DNA from: Faunimonas pinastri
GTDB lineage: Bacteria; Pseudomonadota; Alphaproteobacteria; Rhizobiales; Afifellaceae
Assembly (NCBI RefSeq): GCF_900110915.1
Contig: NZ_FOFG01000005.1
Location: 124,001 to 188,000, forward strand
Length of the DNA stretch: 64,000 nucleotides
Reading direction: 5' to 3'
Made by a program: the position numbers and the translations under genes. Shown here piece after piece: positions 24,942-35,484 of the stretch; the stretch's first letter is position 1; every line of letters starts with the position of its first letter. Under the pieces are notes generated by a model, which did no database searches, was not told where the DNA came from, and was given only the letters and a program-made list of their open reading frames with translations.

Positions 24942-27911
24942 ATGGCCTACACCGCGACGGAATCCTATCACGGCTCCGAAAATCCGATCCGCAGCTTCGT
25001 GACCCGCCATGCGGCCGGTGCAGGCGGTCTGGCCATGATCGCGCTCGCCGGCGCCATGGTGCTGAGCCTCGTCACCTGGCATGTGGACGACCCGAGCCTC
25101 AGCTATTCGTCTGAGCGGGCCGCGCACAACCTGCTCGGTCACCCCGGCGCGGTCTTCGCGGATCTTGCCATGCAGGGGCTGGGACTGGCCGTCGTCGGTC
25201 TCGTACTGCCGCTGCTCGTCGTCGGCTGGAACATGTTCCGCCTGCGCCTGCCGCGCCAACCCGGCTTTCAGGTCCTGTTCTGGCTGGGCGGCACCATCCT
25301 GCTTGCCGCGGCGCTGGCCTGCCTTCCCCGCTTCGGCAACTGGCCGCTGGAAAGCGATCTCGGCGGCGCCACGGGCGACCTCATCCTGCGCCTGCCGCGC
25401 AGCTTCACTCGCACCGGCGAGCTTTCCGACGGCTTCTATGCCGCCTTCTTCGTGATCTCGGCCGGTTTCGCCCTCGGTCTCCTGATCGCGTCGTGCCTGC
25501 GCGCCCGTGTCGTTCCCGAAGCCGCCACGGTCGATCCGGAAAGCTTCTACGAGGACGAGGCGGAGATCGAGGAAGAGGAAAAAGGCAGCCGCTTCGGCGT
25601 GCTTGCCGGCCTTGCCGCCCATTGGGGCCTCACCGCCCGCTCCATGCTGAAGCGGCGGATCCGCAAGCTGCCGACGCCGGCGCTCCGGGCCGGCACGTCT
25701 CGCCCGGCGCTGCGTGAGCCGGGAATGAGCCGCCGCTCCGGCCGGGTTGCCGACCTGCCCGCCAATCCCGCCGCGGCCATCCGCGAAGTGCCCGCTCCGC
25801 GCCGTCGCGAGCCTGTCTTCGGCGCGCAGCAGGGTCGTGCGGAACCCGCCTTCGAGCCGGAATATGCGGAAGCGGAATACGAGCAGCCGGAATACGAGGA
25901 CGATTTCGCCGAGGACCACCAGCCCGCTTACGCCCAGGCGCATGGGGCCGAGGATGATGATTTCGACGACGGGTTCGACGACGACCGGCAGTCCGGGTTC
26001 TCCGGCCCGATCGGCATCGCTGCCCCCGTTCAGTCCCGCGAGCAGGGCCAGTCCCGCGAAACAGCCCAGTCTCGGGAACAGGGTCCGTCCCGCCCGGCGA
26101 TCCAGCCCCGCGAACCCGCCCGGACGCCGTCCTTCACGCCCCGCCTGCTGCTCCGCCGCCTCGCCCAGAACGCTCCGGCGAAGGCTGCTGCCGCCGCCGC
26201 TGCGCGGGCTGAAGCCGCCGCCTCCGAGCCGGAGATGACCGACTTCCAGATGCCCACGCGGGGAATCGTCCAGCGCGCCGAACGTCCAATGCCGGAGCGG
26301 CGCGCTCCCGAGCGCGCCGCCCCGACCGTCGAGGCGCCGGCGATCAGCCCCAAGGCTGCCGCCCGTCCGGCCCCGCCGCATGTGCGCCGCCCGCAGTCTG
26401 CCGGCGAGTTCGAACTGCCCCCGGTGGAGCTTCTCCGCGAGCCGGGCGTGCGCCGCCGCGATCCCTCCGTGGACAAGGCCGCGCTTGAGCACAATGCGCG
26501 GCTCCTGGAAGGCGTGCTGGACGATTTCGGCGTGCGCGGCGAGATCATCAACGTTCGCCCCGGCCCCGTGGTCACGCTTTATGAGCTGGAGCCCGCGCCC
26601 GGCATCAAGTCCTCCCGCGTCATCGGTCTCGCCGACGACATCGCCCGCTCCATGAGCGCCATCGCCGCGCGTGTCGCCGTGGTGCCCGGCCGCAACGTCA
26701 TCGGCATCGAGCTGCCGAATGCTCAGCGCGAAACCGTGTTCCTGCGCGAAATGATCGGCTCGGAGGACTTCGAGACCAGCAAGGCGCGCCTGGCGCTGAC
26801 GCTTGGCAAGACGATCGGCGGCGAGCCCGTCATCGCCGACCTCGCCAAGATGCCCCACCTGCTGGTGGCCGGCACCACCGGTTCGGGCAAGTCGGTGTCG
26901 ATCAACACCATGATCCTGTCGCTGATCTACCGGCTGACGCCGCAGCAGTGCCGGCTGATCATGATCGACCCGAAGATGCTGGAACTCTCCATCTACGACG
27001 GCATCCCGCACCTGCTGACCCCCGTCGTGACGGACCCCAAGAAGGCCGTCGTCGCGCTGAAGTGGACGGTCCGCGAGATGGAGGACCGCTACAAGAAGAT
27101 GTCGAAGGTCGGCGTCCGCAACATCGACGGCTACAACCAGCGCATCGGCCAGGCCGCCAAAAAGGGCGAGATGATCACCCGCACGGTGCAGGTGGGCTTC
27201 AACCAGCACACCGGCGAACCGATCTTCGAAACCGAGGAACTCGACCTGGAGCCGATGCCCTACATCGTCGTCATCATCGACGAGATGGCCGACCTGATGA
27301 TGGTCGCGGGCAAGGAGATCGAAGGCGCGGTGCAGCGTCTGGCGCAGATGGCGCGCGCCGCCGGCATCCATGTCGTGATGGCGACGCAGCGTCCGTCCGT
27401 CGACGTCATCACCGGCACGATCAAGGCCAACTTCCCCACCCGCATCTCCTTCCAGGTGACGTCGAAGATCGACAGCCGCACCATCCTGGGCGAGCAGGGC
27501 GCCGAGCAGCTGCTGGGCCAGGGCGACATGCTCTACATGGCCGGCGGCGGCCGCATCCAGCGCGTGCACGGGCCCTTCGTCTCCGACGAGGAGGTCGAGG
27601 AGATCGTGGCGCACCTGAAGAGCCAGGGCATGCCGGACTACCTGGACGCGATCACCGACGAGGAGATGGATGGCGGCAACGTGGAGGCCGTGGCCGACAC
27701 GCTGGACGAGTCCAACGACCTCTACGACAAGGCCGTTGCCGTGGTGCTGCGCGACCGCAAGGTTTCCACCAGCTACATCCAGCGCCGCCTGTCGATCGGC
27801 TACAATCGCGCCGCCTCGCTGATCGAGCGCATGGAGAAGGAAGGGCTGATCAGCCCCGCCAACCATGCCGGCAAGCGCGAGATCCTGGTGGGCGAGGACA
27901 GCGCCGCCTGA
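24942..27911 (+). CDS. ftsK: DNA translocase FtsK
   Basis: An 989-residue septal DNA pump. The N-terminal membrane domain (about residues 20-190) has four predicted helices. A long, low-complexity acidic and Pro/Ala-rich linker (about 200-480) includes three copies of QSRE-(Q/T)-(G/A). The motor domain (about 500-850) has Walker A GTTGSGKS near residue 644 and Walker [15 protein letters not shown]. The C-terminal winged-helix gamma domain ([30 protein letters not shown]) reads polar DNA signals. It coordinates chromosome-terminus segregation with division. Confidence 0.96.
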   Translation: MAYTATESYHGSENPIRSFVTRHAAGAGGLAMIALAGAMVLSLVTWHVDDPSLSYSSERAAHNLLGHPGAVFADLAMQGLGLAVVGLVLPLLVVGWNMFRLRLPRQPGFQVLFWLGGTILLAAALACLPRFGNWPLESDLGGATGDLILRLPRSFTRTGELSDGFYAAFFVISAGFALGLLIASCLRARVVPEAATVDPESFYEDEAEIEEEEKGSRFGVLAGLAAHWGLTARSMLKRRIRKLPTPALRAGTSRPALREPGMSRRSGRVADLPANPAAAIREVPAPRRREPVFGAQQGRAEPAFEPEYAEAEYEQPEYEDDFAEDHQPAYAQAHGAEDDDFDDGFDDDRQSGFSGPIGIAAPVQSREQGQSRETAQSREQGPSRPAIQPREPARTPSFTPRLLLRRLAQNAPAKAAAAAAARAEAAASEPEMTDFQMPTRGIVQRAERPMPERRAPERAAPTVEAPAISPKAAARPAPPHVRRPQSAGEFELPPVELLREPGVRRRDPSVDKAALEHNARLLEGVLDDFGVRGEIINVRPGPVVTLYELEPAPGIKSSRVIGLADDIARSMSAIAARVAVVPGRNVIGIELPNAQRETVFLREMIGSEDFETSKARLALTLGKTIGGEPVIADLAKMPHLLVAGTTGSGKSVSINTMILSLIYRLTPQQCRLIMIDPKMLELSIYDGIPHLLTPVVTDPKKAVVALKWTVREMEDRYKKMSKVGVRNIDGYNQRIGQAAKKGEMITRTVQVGFNQHTGEPIFETEELDLEPMPYIVVIIDEMADLMMVAGKEIEGAVQRLAQMARAAGIHVVMATQRPSVDVITGTIKANFPTRISFQVTSKIDSRTILGEQGAEQLLGQGDMLYMAGGGRIQRVHGPFVSDEEVEEIVAHLKSQGMPDYLDAITDEEMDGGNVEAVADTLDESNDLYDKAVAVVLRDRKVSTSYIQRRLSIGYNRAASLIERMEKEGLISPANHAGKREILVGEDSAA
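26031..26084 (+). repeat. Three 18-bp tandem repeats in the ftsK linker
   Basis: Copies at 26031-26048, 26049-26066 and 26067-26084 encode [12 protein letters not shown] and QSREQG. They are in frame and lie in the flexible linker, where length variation is expected to be tolerated. Confidence 0.8.
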
Positions 27912-27943
27912 GCCGCAGCCTTCCCGCCATGCGCCCCTTCCCT

Positions 27944-27977
27944 TCGGCTTCACGCCCTTGTTTGGACGTGAAGCCGA
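27944..27977. other. Stem-loop between ftsK and lolA
   Basis: A perfect 11-bp stem TCGGCTTCACG / CGTGAAGCCGA with a 12-base loop, 32 bases after the ftsK stop. No U-run follows, so it may stabilise or process mRNA, or be a weak Rho-independent terminator. Confidence 0.5.
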
Positions 27978-28007
27978 CTTAACTGGGGAGGGACGAAAGG
28001 ATCAGAG

Positions 28008-28664
28008 ATGACGTCCAGAGTACCCAAGAAGCCGACCTCGCTTGCCCGGCGCCTGATGATGGCCGCGGGCGTCGCCCTGGTCATGCTCCCGAGCGCCGGC
28101 TTTGCCTTCACCGCCCAGCAGGTGCAGGCGCTGCAGCTCGTCTCGCGCAAGTTCACCGCCTACACCACCATGTCCGGCGATTTCGTGCAGTACGGGCCGG
28201 ACGGCTCAAAGACGCAGGGCCGGTTCTATATCTCCCGGCCGGGCCGGATCCGTTTCGACTATGCCGCGCCGTCGACGCTGGACGTCGTCTCCGACGGCAA
28301 GTCGGTGCTGGTCCATGACCGTCGCCTCGTCACTTACGATCTCTGGCCGCTGTCGCAGACGCCGCTGAAATTCCTGCTGGATTCGCAGCTCGACCTGTCC
28401 AGCTCCAGCAAGGTGACCGGCGTGGAAATCGAACCGGACCTCATCCAGGTCGTCATTTCCGACGATCGCCGCTTCGGCGGCGGCAAGCTCAGCCTCGTCT
28501 TCGACAAGCAGACGGACGAGCTCCGCCACTGGACCGTGACGGATCAGCAGGGGCTCGATACGTCGGTCGATCTCTTCAACATCAAGTATGGCATGCCGAT
28601 CCCGGACCAGACCTTCAAGATCAGCTACACCTCCGTCACGAACGCGGCGCGGGAACGCAAGTAG
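28008..28664 (+). CDS. lolA: Outer-membrane lipoprotein carrier protein LolA-like
   Basis: A 218-residue periplasmic protein with a signal peptide (first about 35 residues: basic MTSRVPKKPTSLARRLMMAAG, then hydrophobic LVMLPSAGFA). The LolA/YbaB-type fold shows MSGDFVQYGPDGSKTQGRFYISRPGRIRFDYAAPSTLDVVSDGKSVLVHDRRL. It is expected to shuttle lipoproteins from the LolCDE complex across the periplasm. It lies 96 bases after ftsK, the usual ftsK-lolA order in alphaproteobacteria. GGGGAGGGA precedes the ATG. Confidence 0.9.
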   Translation: MTSRVPKKPTSLARRLMMAAGVALVMLPSAGFAFTAQQVQALQLVSRKFTAYTTMSGDFVQYGPDGSKTQGRFYISRPGRIRFDYAAPSTLDVVSDGKSVLVHDRRLVTYDLWPLSQTPLKFLLDSQLDLSSSSKVTGVEIEPDLIQVVISDDRRFGGGKLSLVFDKQTDELRHWTVTDQQGLDTSVDLFNIKYGMPIPDQTFKISYTSVTNAARERK

Positions 28665-28787
28665 GACGCTTGAAACGGGTCGGGGACGCCCCATCTTAAC
28701 GGTGCGGAACGCGACAGGTCCGACCGAAACATGCCCCCCGTCTCGCTCCGGATCTCGTTGCGCCGAGACGATCGGCAGCTTCCGCAA

Positions 28788-28826
28788 GAGACGTCCAGTC
28801 TGCCCGGACTGGACGTCTCGCCTTTT
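28788..28826 (+). terminator. Rho-independent terminator after lolA
   Basis: A 13-bp perfect stem GAGACGTCCAGTC / GACTGGACGTCTC with a 6-base loop (28788-28819), followed by GCCTTTTC. Confidence 0.85.
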
Positions 28827-28918
28827 CAGGCCCGTCTCTCCCCCTCTTCATTCCATCCGTCGGAGCAATCCCGTCAGGCAAGGCTCGACATCGGTCGCGC
28901 TTCGTCCTTAAAGACGCC

Positions 28919-29716
28919 ATGCCTCTGACCATCGCCACCTGGAACATCAATTCCGTTCGCCTCCGCATCGACCTCGTCGCCCGGCTTCTCGCCGAGCATG
29001 CGCCGGACGTCATCTGCCTGCAGGAAACGAAGTGCCCCGACGCGAACTTTCCGTCGGGCGCCTTCCGCGATGCCGGCTACACCCACATCGCCATGCACGG
29101 GCAGAAGGGCTATCACGGCGTCGCCATCGCCTCGCGCCTGCCCCTGAGCGACACGGACAAGCGCCTGTTCTGCGGCCGCGAAGACGCCCGGCACATCTCG
29201 GTGAAGGTGGATTACGAGGATCGCCCGGTGACGATCCACAACGTCTACATTCCCGCCGGTGGCGACGAGCCGGACCCGGAAGCGAACTGGAAATTCGCCC
29301 ACAAGCTGTCCTTCCTGGAAGAGATGGAGGCTTGCGCGGCGGGACTCGCCGGCCCGCGTTCCGTGCTGGTGGGCGACCTCAACGTCGCGCCGCTGGAAAC
29401 CGACGTCTGGTCGCACAAGCAGCTTCTGAAGGTCGTCAGCCACACCCCGCCGGAAACGGAGCGCTTCGAGCGGATGCGCGTCGCCGGTCCCTGGGTGGAC
29501 GTGATGCGCAACTTCGTGCCGCCGGAGGAAAAGCTCTTCACCTGGTGGAGCTATCGTTCGCCGAACTGGGAAACCAACGATCGCGGTCGCCGGCTGGACC
29601 ATGTCTGGGCGACGCCGGATCTGGCGGCGGAGGCTCAGGAGATGACAGTGCTGCGGGAAGCCCGGAACTGGCCGCGCCCGTCGGACCATGTGCCTGTGCT
29701 CGTCAGGTTCGCCTGA
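28919..29716 (+). CDS. xthA: Exodeoxyribonuclease III
   Basis: A 265-residue AP endonuclease / 3'-exonuclease of the EEP superfamily acting in base excision repair. Motifs in order: TWNINSVRLRIDLV, CLQETKCPD (metal-binding Glu), YHGVAIASR, LVGDLNVAPLETDVW, YRSPNWETNDRGRRLDHVWAT and SDHVPVLV (catalytic His). Length and motifs are complete. It is convergent with the cyclic-nucleotide-binding gene. Confidence 0.93.
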   Translation: MPLTIATWNINSVRLRIDLVARLLAEHAPDVICLQETKCPDANFPSGAFRDAGYTHIAMHGQKGYHGVAIASRLPLSDTDKRLFCGREDARHISVKVDYEDRPVTIHNVYIPAGGDEPDPEANWKFAHKLSFLEEMEACAAGLAGPRSVLVGDLNVAPLETDVWSHKQLLKVVSHTPPETERFERMRVAGPWVDVMRNFVPPEEKLFTWWSYRSPNWETNDRGRRLDHVWATPDLAAEAQEMTVLREARNWPRPSDHVPVLVRFA

Positions 29717-29758
29717 GCAGCATCGCGAGGCGCTGTAAGGGCAAGCGGGAGCTCGCGC

Positions 29759-30217
29759 TCAGTCTTCCAGCATCATGGAGGATGCGCCGGCGGTGTACTG
29801 CCCCAGTGCCGTCTGCAGCGTGGCCGTGAATTTCGCACGGAGATCGCGGGCGAGCTCCGGATACTCTTCCAGGAGACGGCGGAAGACCGCGCGCTGCAGC
29901 TGCATCGCACGTACCTCGGTTTCCGCCTCGATCGTCTCGGTGGCGCGGCTTTCCACCAGCAGCGCCGTTTCGCCGATCAGGTTGCCGGCGCCGATCTGGC
30001 GACGGGTGGCGAATTGCCCGCGCCCGAGAATGGCGACGAGATTGCCGGACGTGATGGCATAGGTGCTGCCGATCAGCGATCCCGCCTGATAGATCCGCTG
30101 GCCCGCACGAAAAGTCCGAGGCTCGGCCGCCAGCGCGATGAAGCGAAGATGCTCGTCCGGAAATCCCTCGAAGAACGCCGTCTGCCGGAGGCTGTCGATA
30201 TCCGAGGCAAGTGACAA
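29759..30217 (-). CDS. Cyclic nucleotide-binding domain protein without DNA-binding domain
   Basis: A 152-residue protein made of one cNMP-binding beta-barrel (FFEGFPDEHLRFIALAAEPRTFRAGQRIYQAGSLIGSTYAITSGNLVAI, then the phosphate-binding-cassette region GNLIGETALLVESRATETIEAETEV) and a short C-terminal helix. No helix-turn-helix follows, unlike Crp/Fnr. It begins 12 bases after the stop codon of the response regulator, so the two are cotranscribed. A similar pairing is recalled for the Brucella OtpR/CenR locus. Confidence 0.85.
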   Translation of the reverse strand: MSLASDIDSLRQTAFFEGFPDEHLRFIALAAEPRTFRAGQRIYQAGSLIGSTYAITSGNLVAILGRGQFATRRQIGAGNLIGETALLVESRATETIEAETEVRAMQLQRAVFRRLLEEYPELARDLRAKFTATLQTALGQYTAGASSMMLED

Positions 30218-30229
30218 GGGCGACTCCGC

Positions 30230-30913
30230 TCAGTGGACGAGTTTGTAGCCCCCGCCGTCGGTCACCAGGATCTCCGCATTGGAGGGGTCCCGCTCGATCT
30301 TCTGACGGAGGCGGTAGATGTGTGTTTCCAGCGTATGCGTGGTCACGCCGGAATTGTAGCCCCAAACCTCGGAAAGAAGAACGTCCCGCGTCACGATTCG
30401 ATCGGTCGCACGATAGAGGAACTTCAGGATCGCGGTTTCCTTCTCGGTCAGCCGGATCTTGGTGGCGTCGTTCATCAGCATCTTCGAGGAGGGCTTGAAG
30501 ACGTAGGGACCGATATTGAAGGTCGCGTCCTCGCTTTGCTCGTGCTGGCGAAGATGGGCGCGGATGCGGGCGACGAGGACGGCGAAGCGGAAAGGCTTCA
30601 CGACATAATCGTTGGCGCCGGCCTCCAGCCCCAGAACGGCGTCGGAATCCGAATCATGCCCGGTCAGCATGAGGATGGGCACGTTGACGCCGGACTTGCG
30701 GAGATGCTTCACGGCCTCGCGGCCGTCGAGATCGGGCAGGCCGACATCCATGATGATGAGGTCGGGCTTGATTTCCTGCGCGGTCTTGATGCCTGCCGCC
30801 GCCGTTCCGGCATGGGCAAGCTCGAACTCGTTGTAGAGCTTGAGCTGTTCGCTCAGGATCTCCACGAGATCGGCATCGTCATCGACAAGCAGGATGGTAC
30901 GGGAAGCGGCCAT
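30230..30913 (-). CDS. OmpR-family response regulator (CenR/OtpR-like)
   Basis: A 227-residue two-component regulator. The receiver domain (about residues 5-120) has ILLVDDDADL, the phospho-acceptor Asp in LIIMDVGLPDLDG, LMLTGHD and the Lys in YVVKPF. The winged-helix output domain (about 130-225) has IRLTEKETAILKFLYR and TLETHIYRLRQKIE. ATG 30913 is chosen because the receiver starts right after it; a longer TTG start at 30961 is less likely. No histidine kinase is adjacent. The CenR/OtpR assignment rests on resemblance and on the cNMP-binding partner. Confidence 0.85.
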   Translation of the reverse strand: MAASRTILLVDDDADLVEILSEQLKLYNEFELAHAGTAAAGIKTAQEIKPDLIIMDVGLPDLDGREAVKHLRKSGVNVPILMLTGHDSDSDAVLGLEAGANDYVVKPFRFAVLVARIRAHLRQHEQSEDATFNIGPYVFKPSSKMLMNDATKIRLTEKETAILKFLYRATDRIVTRDVLLSEVWGYNSGVTTHTLETHIYRLRQKIERDPSNAEILVTDGGGYKLVH

Positions 30914-31043
30914 GAATTGTCGTCGTTTCAACAGGTTGAGGACATCGGTGCCCGCGCCCAAGCATCAAATGTCGCGGTTAGGGAGTGGCGGTATGAATAC
31001 GGCAGGGGTGAGGCATCGGGAACGGAAGCGTACTATTTACTCG

Positions 31044-31604
31044 ATGCTGGTTAACGTCCGAAGCCGCCCGGGCCGCCGCGGCACCGGACAGCTCTGTTGC
31101 GGGAATCTGGTGTTCGATTGCGCGCTCGGCAAGGGCGGGGTGACGCGGATCAAGCGCGAAGGCGACGGGGCGACCCCGTCAGGTCGATTTCGTTTGCTGC
31201 AATTGCGGGTGCGCGGTGACCGCATCGTGGGACCGGCGACCCGGATTCCGCAGCAAACGCTGCGCCCGGGAGACGTCTGGTGCGACGACCCGCTGGACGG
31301 GCGGTATAATAGGCCGCTGCGCCGGGCCCCCGCTTCCTCGCACGAGCGCATGTGGCGGGAGGACGGCCTCTACGACCTGGTCGGCATCCTGAACTACAAT
31401 CTCCGCCCGCGCATACGGCGGGCCGGGAGCGCCATCTTCCTTCACATCAGGCGACCCGAGGGAAAGCCGACGGAGGGCTGCGTCGCTCTGGAGCGGCGTG
31501 CCCTGCTGCGGCTGCTGGCTGTACTCGGGCCGAACCCGGAGTTCGCCATCGACGCCGCGCCACGAAAGCGCCGTGCGCGCTCGGACCTCAGGCGATCGGC
31601 TTAG
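31044..31604 (+). CDS. L,D-transpeptidase (YkuD) family protein
   Basis: A 186-residue YkuD-fold protein. The active-site region HIRRPEGKPTEGCVAL holds the catalytic Cys146 and the upstream His. The N-terminal half shows GKGGVTRIKREGDGATPSGRF, typical of the DpaA/YafK-like or L,D-transpeptidase catalytic family. No clear signal peptide is visible from ATG 31044, so export is uncertain. Substrate would be peptidoglycan cross-links or attached lipoprotein. Its 3' end overlaps that of the convergent yggS gene by 17 bases. Confidence 0.82.
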   Translation: MLVNVRSRPGRRGTGQLCCGNLVFDCALGKGGVTRIKREGDGATPSGRFRLLQLRVRGDRIVGPATRIPQQTLRPGDVWCDDPLDGRYNRPLRRAPASSHERMWREDGLYDLVGILNYNLRPRIRRAGSAIFLHIRRPEGKPTEGCVALERRALLRLLAVLGPNPEFAIDAAPRKRRARSDLRRSA

Positions 31605-32274
31605 GCCGGCCGCCGAAGATCGCGCTCCCCACCCGCACCAGCGTCGCACCCGCCTCGACCGCCGCCTCGAAGTCTCCGCTCATCCCCATGGAGAGCTCCG
31701 GGAGACCGAACCGAACCGCCAGGGCGGACAGGGAATCGAAGTGCGGGCGCGGATCCTCGTCCGCCGGCGGGATGCACATAAGTCCGCGGATCGCGAGCCC
31801 GTGCACGGAGCGGCAGCGCTCCACGAAGGCCTCCGCCTCCTCTGGATCGATTCCGGCCTTCTGCGGCTCGCGACCGGTGTTCACCTGCACCAGGAGTTCC
31901 GGTCGCCGCTCCTGCCGGCTGAATTCGCGCGCCAGCTCGGCGGCGAGCTTCTCCCGGTCGAGCGTGTGGATGACATCGAAAAGCGCGACCGCTTCGCGAA
32001 CCTTGTTGGTCTGCAAGGGACCGATCAGGTGCAGGCGCACACCGTCGAAATCCCCCTTGAGTTCCGGCCATTTCGCCTGCGCTTCCTGTACCCGGTTCTC
32101 GCCGAACTCGCGCTGCCCGGCCTGAAGCACCGGGAGAACGTCTTCCGCGACAAAGGTCTTGGATACCGCCACCAGCCTCGCGCGCCCGGCACGCCCGCTT
32201 GCCTGTTGCCGGGCATGTTCGTTCGCGGCCGAGATGCGTTGCAGGATTTCGTTCAGCCGGGTTTCCGCGTTCAT
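31588..32274 (-). CDS. yggS: YggS family PLP homeostasis protein
   Basis: A 228-residue single-domain fold-type III PLP-binding protein. Conserved motifs are LVAVSKTFVAEDVLPVLQAGQREFGENRVQEAQAKW (PLP lysine in VSKT), LHLIGPLQTNKVREAV, LLVQVNTGREPQKAGIDPEEAEAF, RGLMCIPP and LSMGMSGDFEAAVEAGATLVRVGSAIFG. Family members buffer intracellular PLP and affect amino-acid balance. It is divergent from leuS. Confidence 0.93.
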   Translation of the reverse strand: MNAETRLNEILQRISAANEHARQQASGRAGRARLVAVSKTFVAEDVLPVLQAGQREFGENRVQEAQAKWPELKGDFDGVRLHLIGPLQTNKVREAVALFDVIHTLDREKLAAELAREFSRQERRPELLVQVNTGREPQKAGIDPEEAEAFVERCRSVHGLAIRGLMCIPPADEDPRPHFDSLSALAVRFGLPELSMGMSGDFEAAVEAGATLVRVGSAIFGGRPKPIA

Positions 32275-32372
32275 GCCGTCCGTTCTGATTCGCCGGGTTC
32301 GTGATGGTTGACCCTACCGGTCAATCATGATGAAGGTCTGTCCACATCCCCCATAAGAACAGTCTGCATTCC

Positions 32373-34976
32373 ATGTCGACCGAAAGATACGATCCTCGCC
32401 CCGTCGAGGCGCACTGGCAATCCGTCTGGGCCGAGAAGCGCCTGTTCGAGGCCCGCGACGAGGATCCCCGCCCGAAATACTACGTGCTGGAGATGTTCCC
32501 GTATCCGTCGGGCCGCATCCATATGGGCCACGTCCGCAACTACGCGATGGGTGACGTGATCGCCCGCTACAAGCGCGCCAAGGGCTTCAGCGTGCTGCAT
32601 CCGATGGGGTGGGACGCTTTCGGCATGCCGGCGGAAAACGCGGCGATGCAGAACAAGGTGCATCCGAAGGCCTGGACCTACGAGAACATCGCCGCGATGC
32701 GGGCGCAGCTGAAGTCCATGGGCCTTTCGCTGGACTGGTCGCGGGAATTCGCCACCTGCGACGTCGACTATTACGCCCGGCAGCAGAAGCTCTTCCTGGA
32801 TTTCCTGAAGGCGGGTTTCGTCCGCCGGAAGACCGCCAAGGTGAACTGGGATCCGGTGGACCAGACGGTGCTGGCCAACGAGCAGGTGATCGACGGCCGC
32901 GGCTGGCGCTCCGGCGCGCCTGTCGAGCAGCGCGAACTGACGCAGTGGTTCTTCACGATCACCGATTTCGCGCAGGACCTGCTGGACGGACTGGAGACGC
33001 TGGATCGCTGGCCGGAAAAAGTGCGCCTGATGCAGCGCAACTGGATCGGCCGCTCGGAAGGACTGCGCGTGCATTTCGAGCTGGAGGCGAACGCGGCCGG
33101 CCAGGACACGCTGGAGATCTTCACCACCCGCCCGGACACGTTGTTCGGCGCGGCCTTCCTGGCAGTGGCACCGGACCATCCGCTCGCCGCCGCGGCCGCA
33201 GCGGGCAATGCCGGGCTCTCGGCCTTCATCGAGGAGTGCCGCCGCATGGGCACCGCCACGGCGGACCTGGAGACGGCGGAGAAGCGCGGCTACGATACCG
33301 GTATCCGCGCCCGTCATCCCTTCGACGAGAGCCGTACGCTGCCGGTCTATGTCGCGAACTTCATCCTGATGGACTACGGCACCGGCGCGATCTTCGGCTG
33401 CCCGGCCCATGACCAGCGCGATCTCGACTTCGCGCGGGCCTACGACCTGCCAGTCCTCCCCGTGGTGATGCCGGAAGGCGAGAACCCGGAGACGTTCGGC
33501 GTCGGTGCGGAGGCCTATACCGGCGACGGCGTTCACATCCATTCCGCCTTCCTGGACGGGATGGGCGTTGACGAAGCCAAGGACGAAGTCGCCAGGCGCC
33601 TCGAAGGTCGCACCGTGGACGGCAAGCCGATGGCCGAGCGCGAGGTGAACTTCCGCCTCCGCGACTGGGGTATCTCCCGGCAGCGCTACTGGGGCTGCCC
33701 GATCCCGATAATCCATTGCGAGACGTGCGGTGCCCAGCCGGTGCCGGACGCCGACCTGCCGGTCGTGCTGCCCGACGACATCGAGTTCGACCGTCCGGGC
33801 AATCCCCTGGACCGGCACCCGACCTGGCGGCACGTGGCCTGCCCTTCCTGCGGTGCCCCGGCGCGGCGCGAGACGGACACGATGGACACCTTCGTGGATT
33901 CCTCGTGGTACTTCATCCGCTTCACCGCCCCGCATGCCGACGAGCCGACGGTGCCGGAAGCTCTGTCGCGCTGGATGGCCGTCGACCAGTATATCGGCGG
34001 CGTCGAGCACGCGATCCTGCACCTTCTGTATTCCCGCTTCTTCACCCGCGCGCTGCACCGGATCGGCAAGTCCAACGTCGACGAGCCTTTCGCCGGTCTG
34101 TTCACGCAGGGCATGGTGGTGCACGAGACCTATCGCGCCGAGGATGGCCGCTGGATCGCGCCGCACGAGATCCGCTTCGTGGTCGATGAGGAAAAGCGCA
34201 CCGCCTTTCTGATCGAGAACGGCGAGGAAGTGACGATCGGCTCCATCGAAAAGATGTCGAAGTCGAAGCGCAACACCGTCGATCCCAGCGAGATCATCGG
34301 CACCTACGGGGCCGACACCGCCCGCTGGTTCATGCTTTCCGACTCGCCGCCCGATCGCGACGTGATCTGGACGGAAGCGGGCGTGGAAGGCGCGCATCGC
34401 TTCGTCCAGCGCCTGTGGCGGCTGATCGGCCGCATCGCCGAGACCGTGCCCGCGAACGTCACCCGTCCGGCGGAGTTCGGAACCGACGCTCTGGACCTTC
34501 GCCGCAAGACGCACCGGACGCTCGATGCCGTCATCTCCGATATCGAGCGCCTCCGCTTCAACCGTGCCGTGGCCCAGCTCTACGAACTCACCAACGCGAT
34601 CAGCGCGGCAACGGGTTCAGAGGACGGAAGCGCCGCGTGGGCGCGTCGCGAGGCAGCCGATTTCCTGGTGCTGATGATCGCCCCCATGATGCCGCATCTG
34701 GCGGAAGAGCTCTGGCGTGTTCTGGGCCACGAGCAGCTTGTCGGCGAAACCGCGTGGCCGGACGTGCAGCAGGATCTGCTCGCCCGGGACACGGTGCTGC
34801 TGCCGGTCCAGGTCAACGGCAAGAAGCGAGGTGAATTGACAATCGCCGCCGACGCCTCCAACGCTGAGATCGAAACGGAAGCGCTCGCTCTGGAATCCGT
34901 TCAGCGGTTCCTCGAAGGGCGTGTCCCGCGCAAGGTAATCATCGTGCCGAATAGGATCGTCAATGTCGTGGCGTAA
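32373..34976 (+). CDS. leuS: Leucyl-tRNA synthetase
   Basis: An 867-residue class I synthetase charging tRNA-Leu. The signature HMGH is at residues 50-53 in [14 protein letters not shown]. The CP1 editing domain lies mid-protein ([22 protein letters not shown]), and KMSKS lies near residue 628 in [14 protein letters not shown]. The C-terminal anticodon-binding domain ends [14 protein letters not shown]. Length is normal. The 3' end overlaps lptE by 14 bases. Confidence 0.97.
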   Translation: MSTERYDPRPVEAHWQSVWAEKRLFEARDEDPRPKYYVLEMFPYPSGRIHMGHVRNYAMGDVIARYKRAKGFSVLHPMGWDAFGMPAENAAMQNKVHPKAWTYENIAAMRAQLKSMGLSLDWSREFATCDVDYYARQQKLFLDFLKAGFVRRKTAKVNWDPVDQTVLANEQVIDGRGWRSGAPVEQRELTQWFFTITDFAQDLLDGLETLDRWPEKVRLMQRNWIGRSEGLRVHFELEANAAGQDTLEIFTTRPDTLFGAAFLAVAPDHPLAAAAAAGNAGLSAFIEECRRMGTATADLETAEKRGYDTGIRARHPFDESRTLPVYVANFILMDYGTGAIFGCPAHDQRDLDFARAYDLPVLPVVMPEGENPETFGVGAEAYTGDGVHIHSAFLDGMGVDEAKDEVARRLEGRTVDGKPMAEREVNFRLRDWGISRQRYWGCPIPIIHCETCGAQPVPDADLPVVLPDDIEFDRPGNPLDRHPTWRHVACPSCGAPARRETDTMDTFVDSSWYFIRFTAPHADEPTVPEALSRWMAVDQYIGGVEHAILHLLYSRFFTRALHRIGKSNVDEPFAGLFTQGMVVHETYRAEDGRWIAPHEIRFVVDEEKRTAFLIENGEEVTIGSIEKMSKSKRNTVDPSEIIGTYGADTARWFMLSDSPPDRDVIWTEAGVEGAHRFVQRLWRLIGRIAETVPANVTRPAEFGTDALDLRRKTHRTLDAVISDIERLRFNRAVAQLYELTNAISAATGSEDGSAAWARREAADFLVLMIAPMMPHLAEELWRVLGHEQLVGETAWPDVQQDLLARDTVLLPVQVNGKKRGELTIAADASNAEIETEALALESVQRFLEGRVPRKVIIVPNRIVNVVA

Positions 34977-35484
34977 CGCGAAATGGGCGGTTCCCGCCCT
35001 ATGTTTGATGGTTGCTCTCGGCGGATGCCAGGTCCGGCCGCTCTATGCGGCGGGCCCGGACGGCAAGTCGGGTGCGGCCGCCAACATGCCGGCGATCCAG
35101 GTCGACGCGCCGGGCAACCGGGTCGAGCAGGTGTTCCGCAACACCTTGCTCTTCGGCATTCGTGGCGGCGCCGAGGCGCCTGAGACACGCTACCACATGA
35201 CCTATCAGCTGAACCTGCACGAGCAGGACGCGGCCGTCGCCCCCGTGACCGGCACCGCCTCGGTAGTCCTGATCATCGGCGAGCTCTCCTTCCTCGTGGA
35301 GGACAAGCAGACGAACAAGGCCCTGATCGCCGACCATGTGACGACGCAGACCTCCTACAACCACTCCTCGCAGAGCTTCGCGAACGCGCGCGCCGACAAG
35401 GACGCGCAGGAACGCGCGGCAGCGGCGCTCGCGAGCCTCGCCCAGGTCCGCATCGCCGCCTACTTCGCGACGCACGGAGGATGA
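34963..35484 (+). CDS. lptE: LPS-assembly lipoprotein LptE-like
   Basis: A 173-residue lipoprotein with signal sequence [15 protein letters not shown]; the lipobox cysteine is about residue 22. The region VRPLYAAG right after the cysteine and the later [43 protein letters not shown] match the alphaproteobacterial LptE family, which plugs the LptD barrel during LPS export. The order leuS-lptE-holA is conserved. It overlaps leuS at its start and holA at its stop (ATGA), so all three are coupled. Confidence 0.88.
   Translation: MSWRNAKWAVPALCLMVALGGCQVRPLYAAGPDGKSGAAANMPAIQVDAPGNRVEQVFRNTLLFGIRGGAEAPETRYHMTYQLNLHEQDAAVAPVTGTASVVLIIGELSFLVEDKQTNKALIADHVTTQTSYNHSSQSFANARADKDAQERAAAALASLAQVRIAAYFATHGG

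Noticed and set aside
24867-27953. A 1,028-codon open frame antisense to ftsK
   Set aside because: High GC content keeps the antisense frame open; composition is low-complexity His/Asp/Arg-rich and shows no family motif, while ftsK on the other strand is complete.
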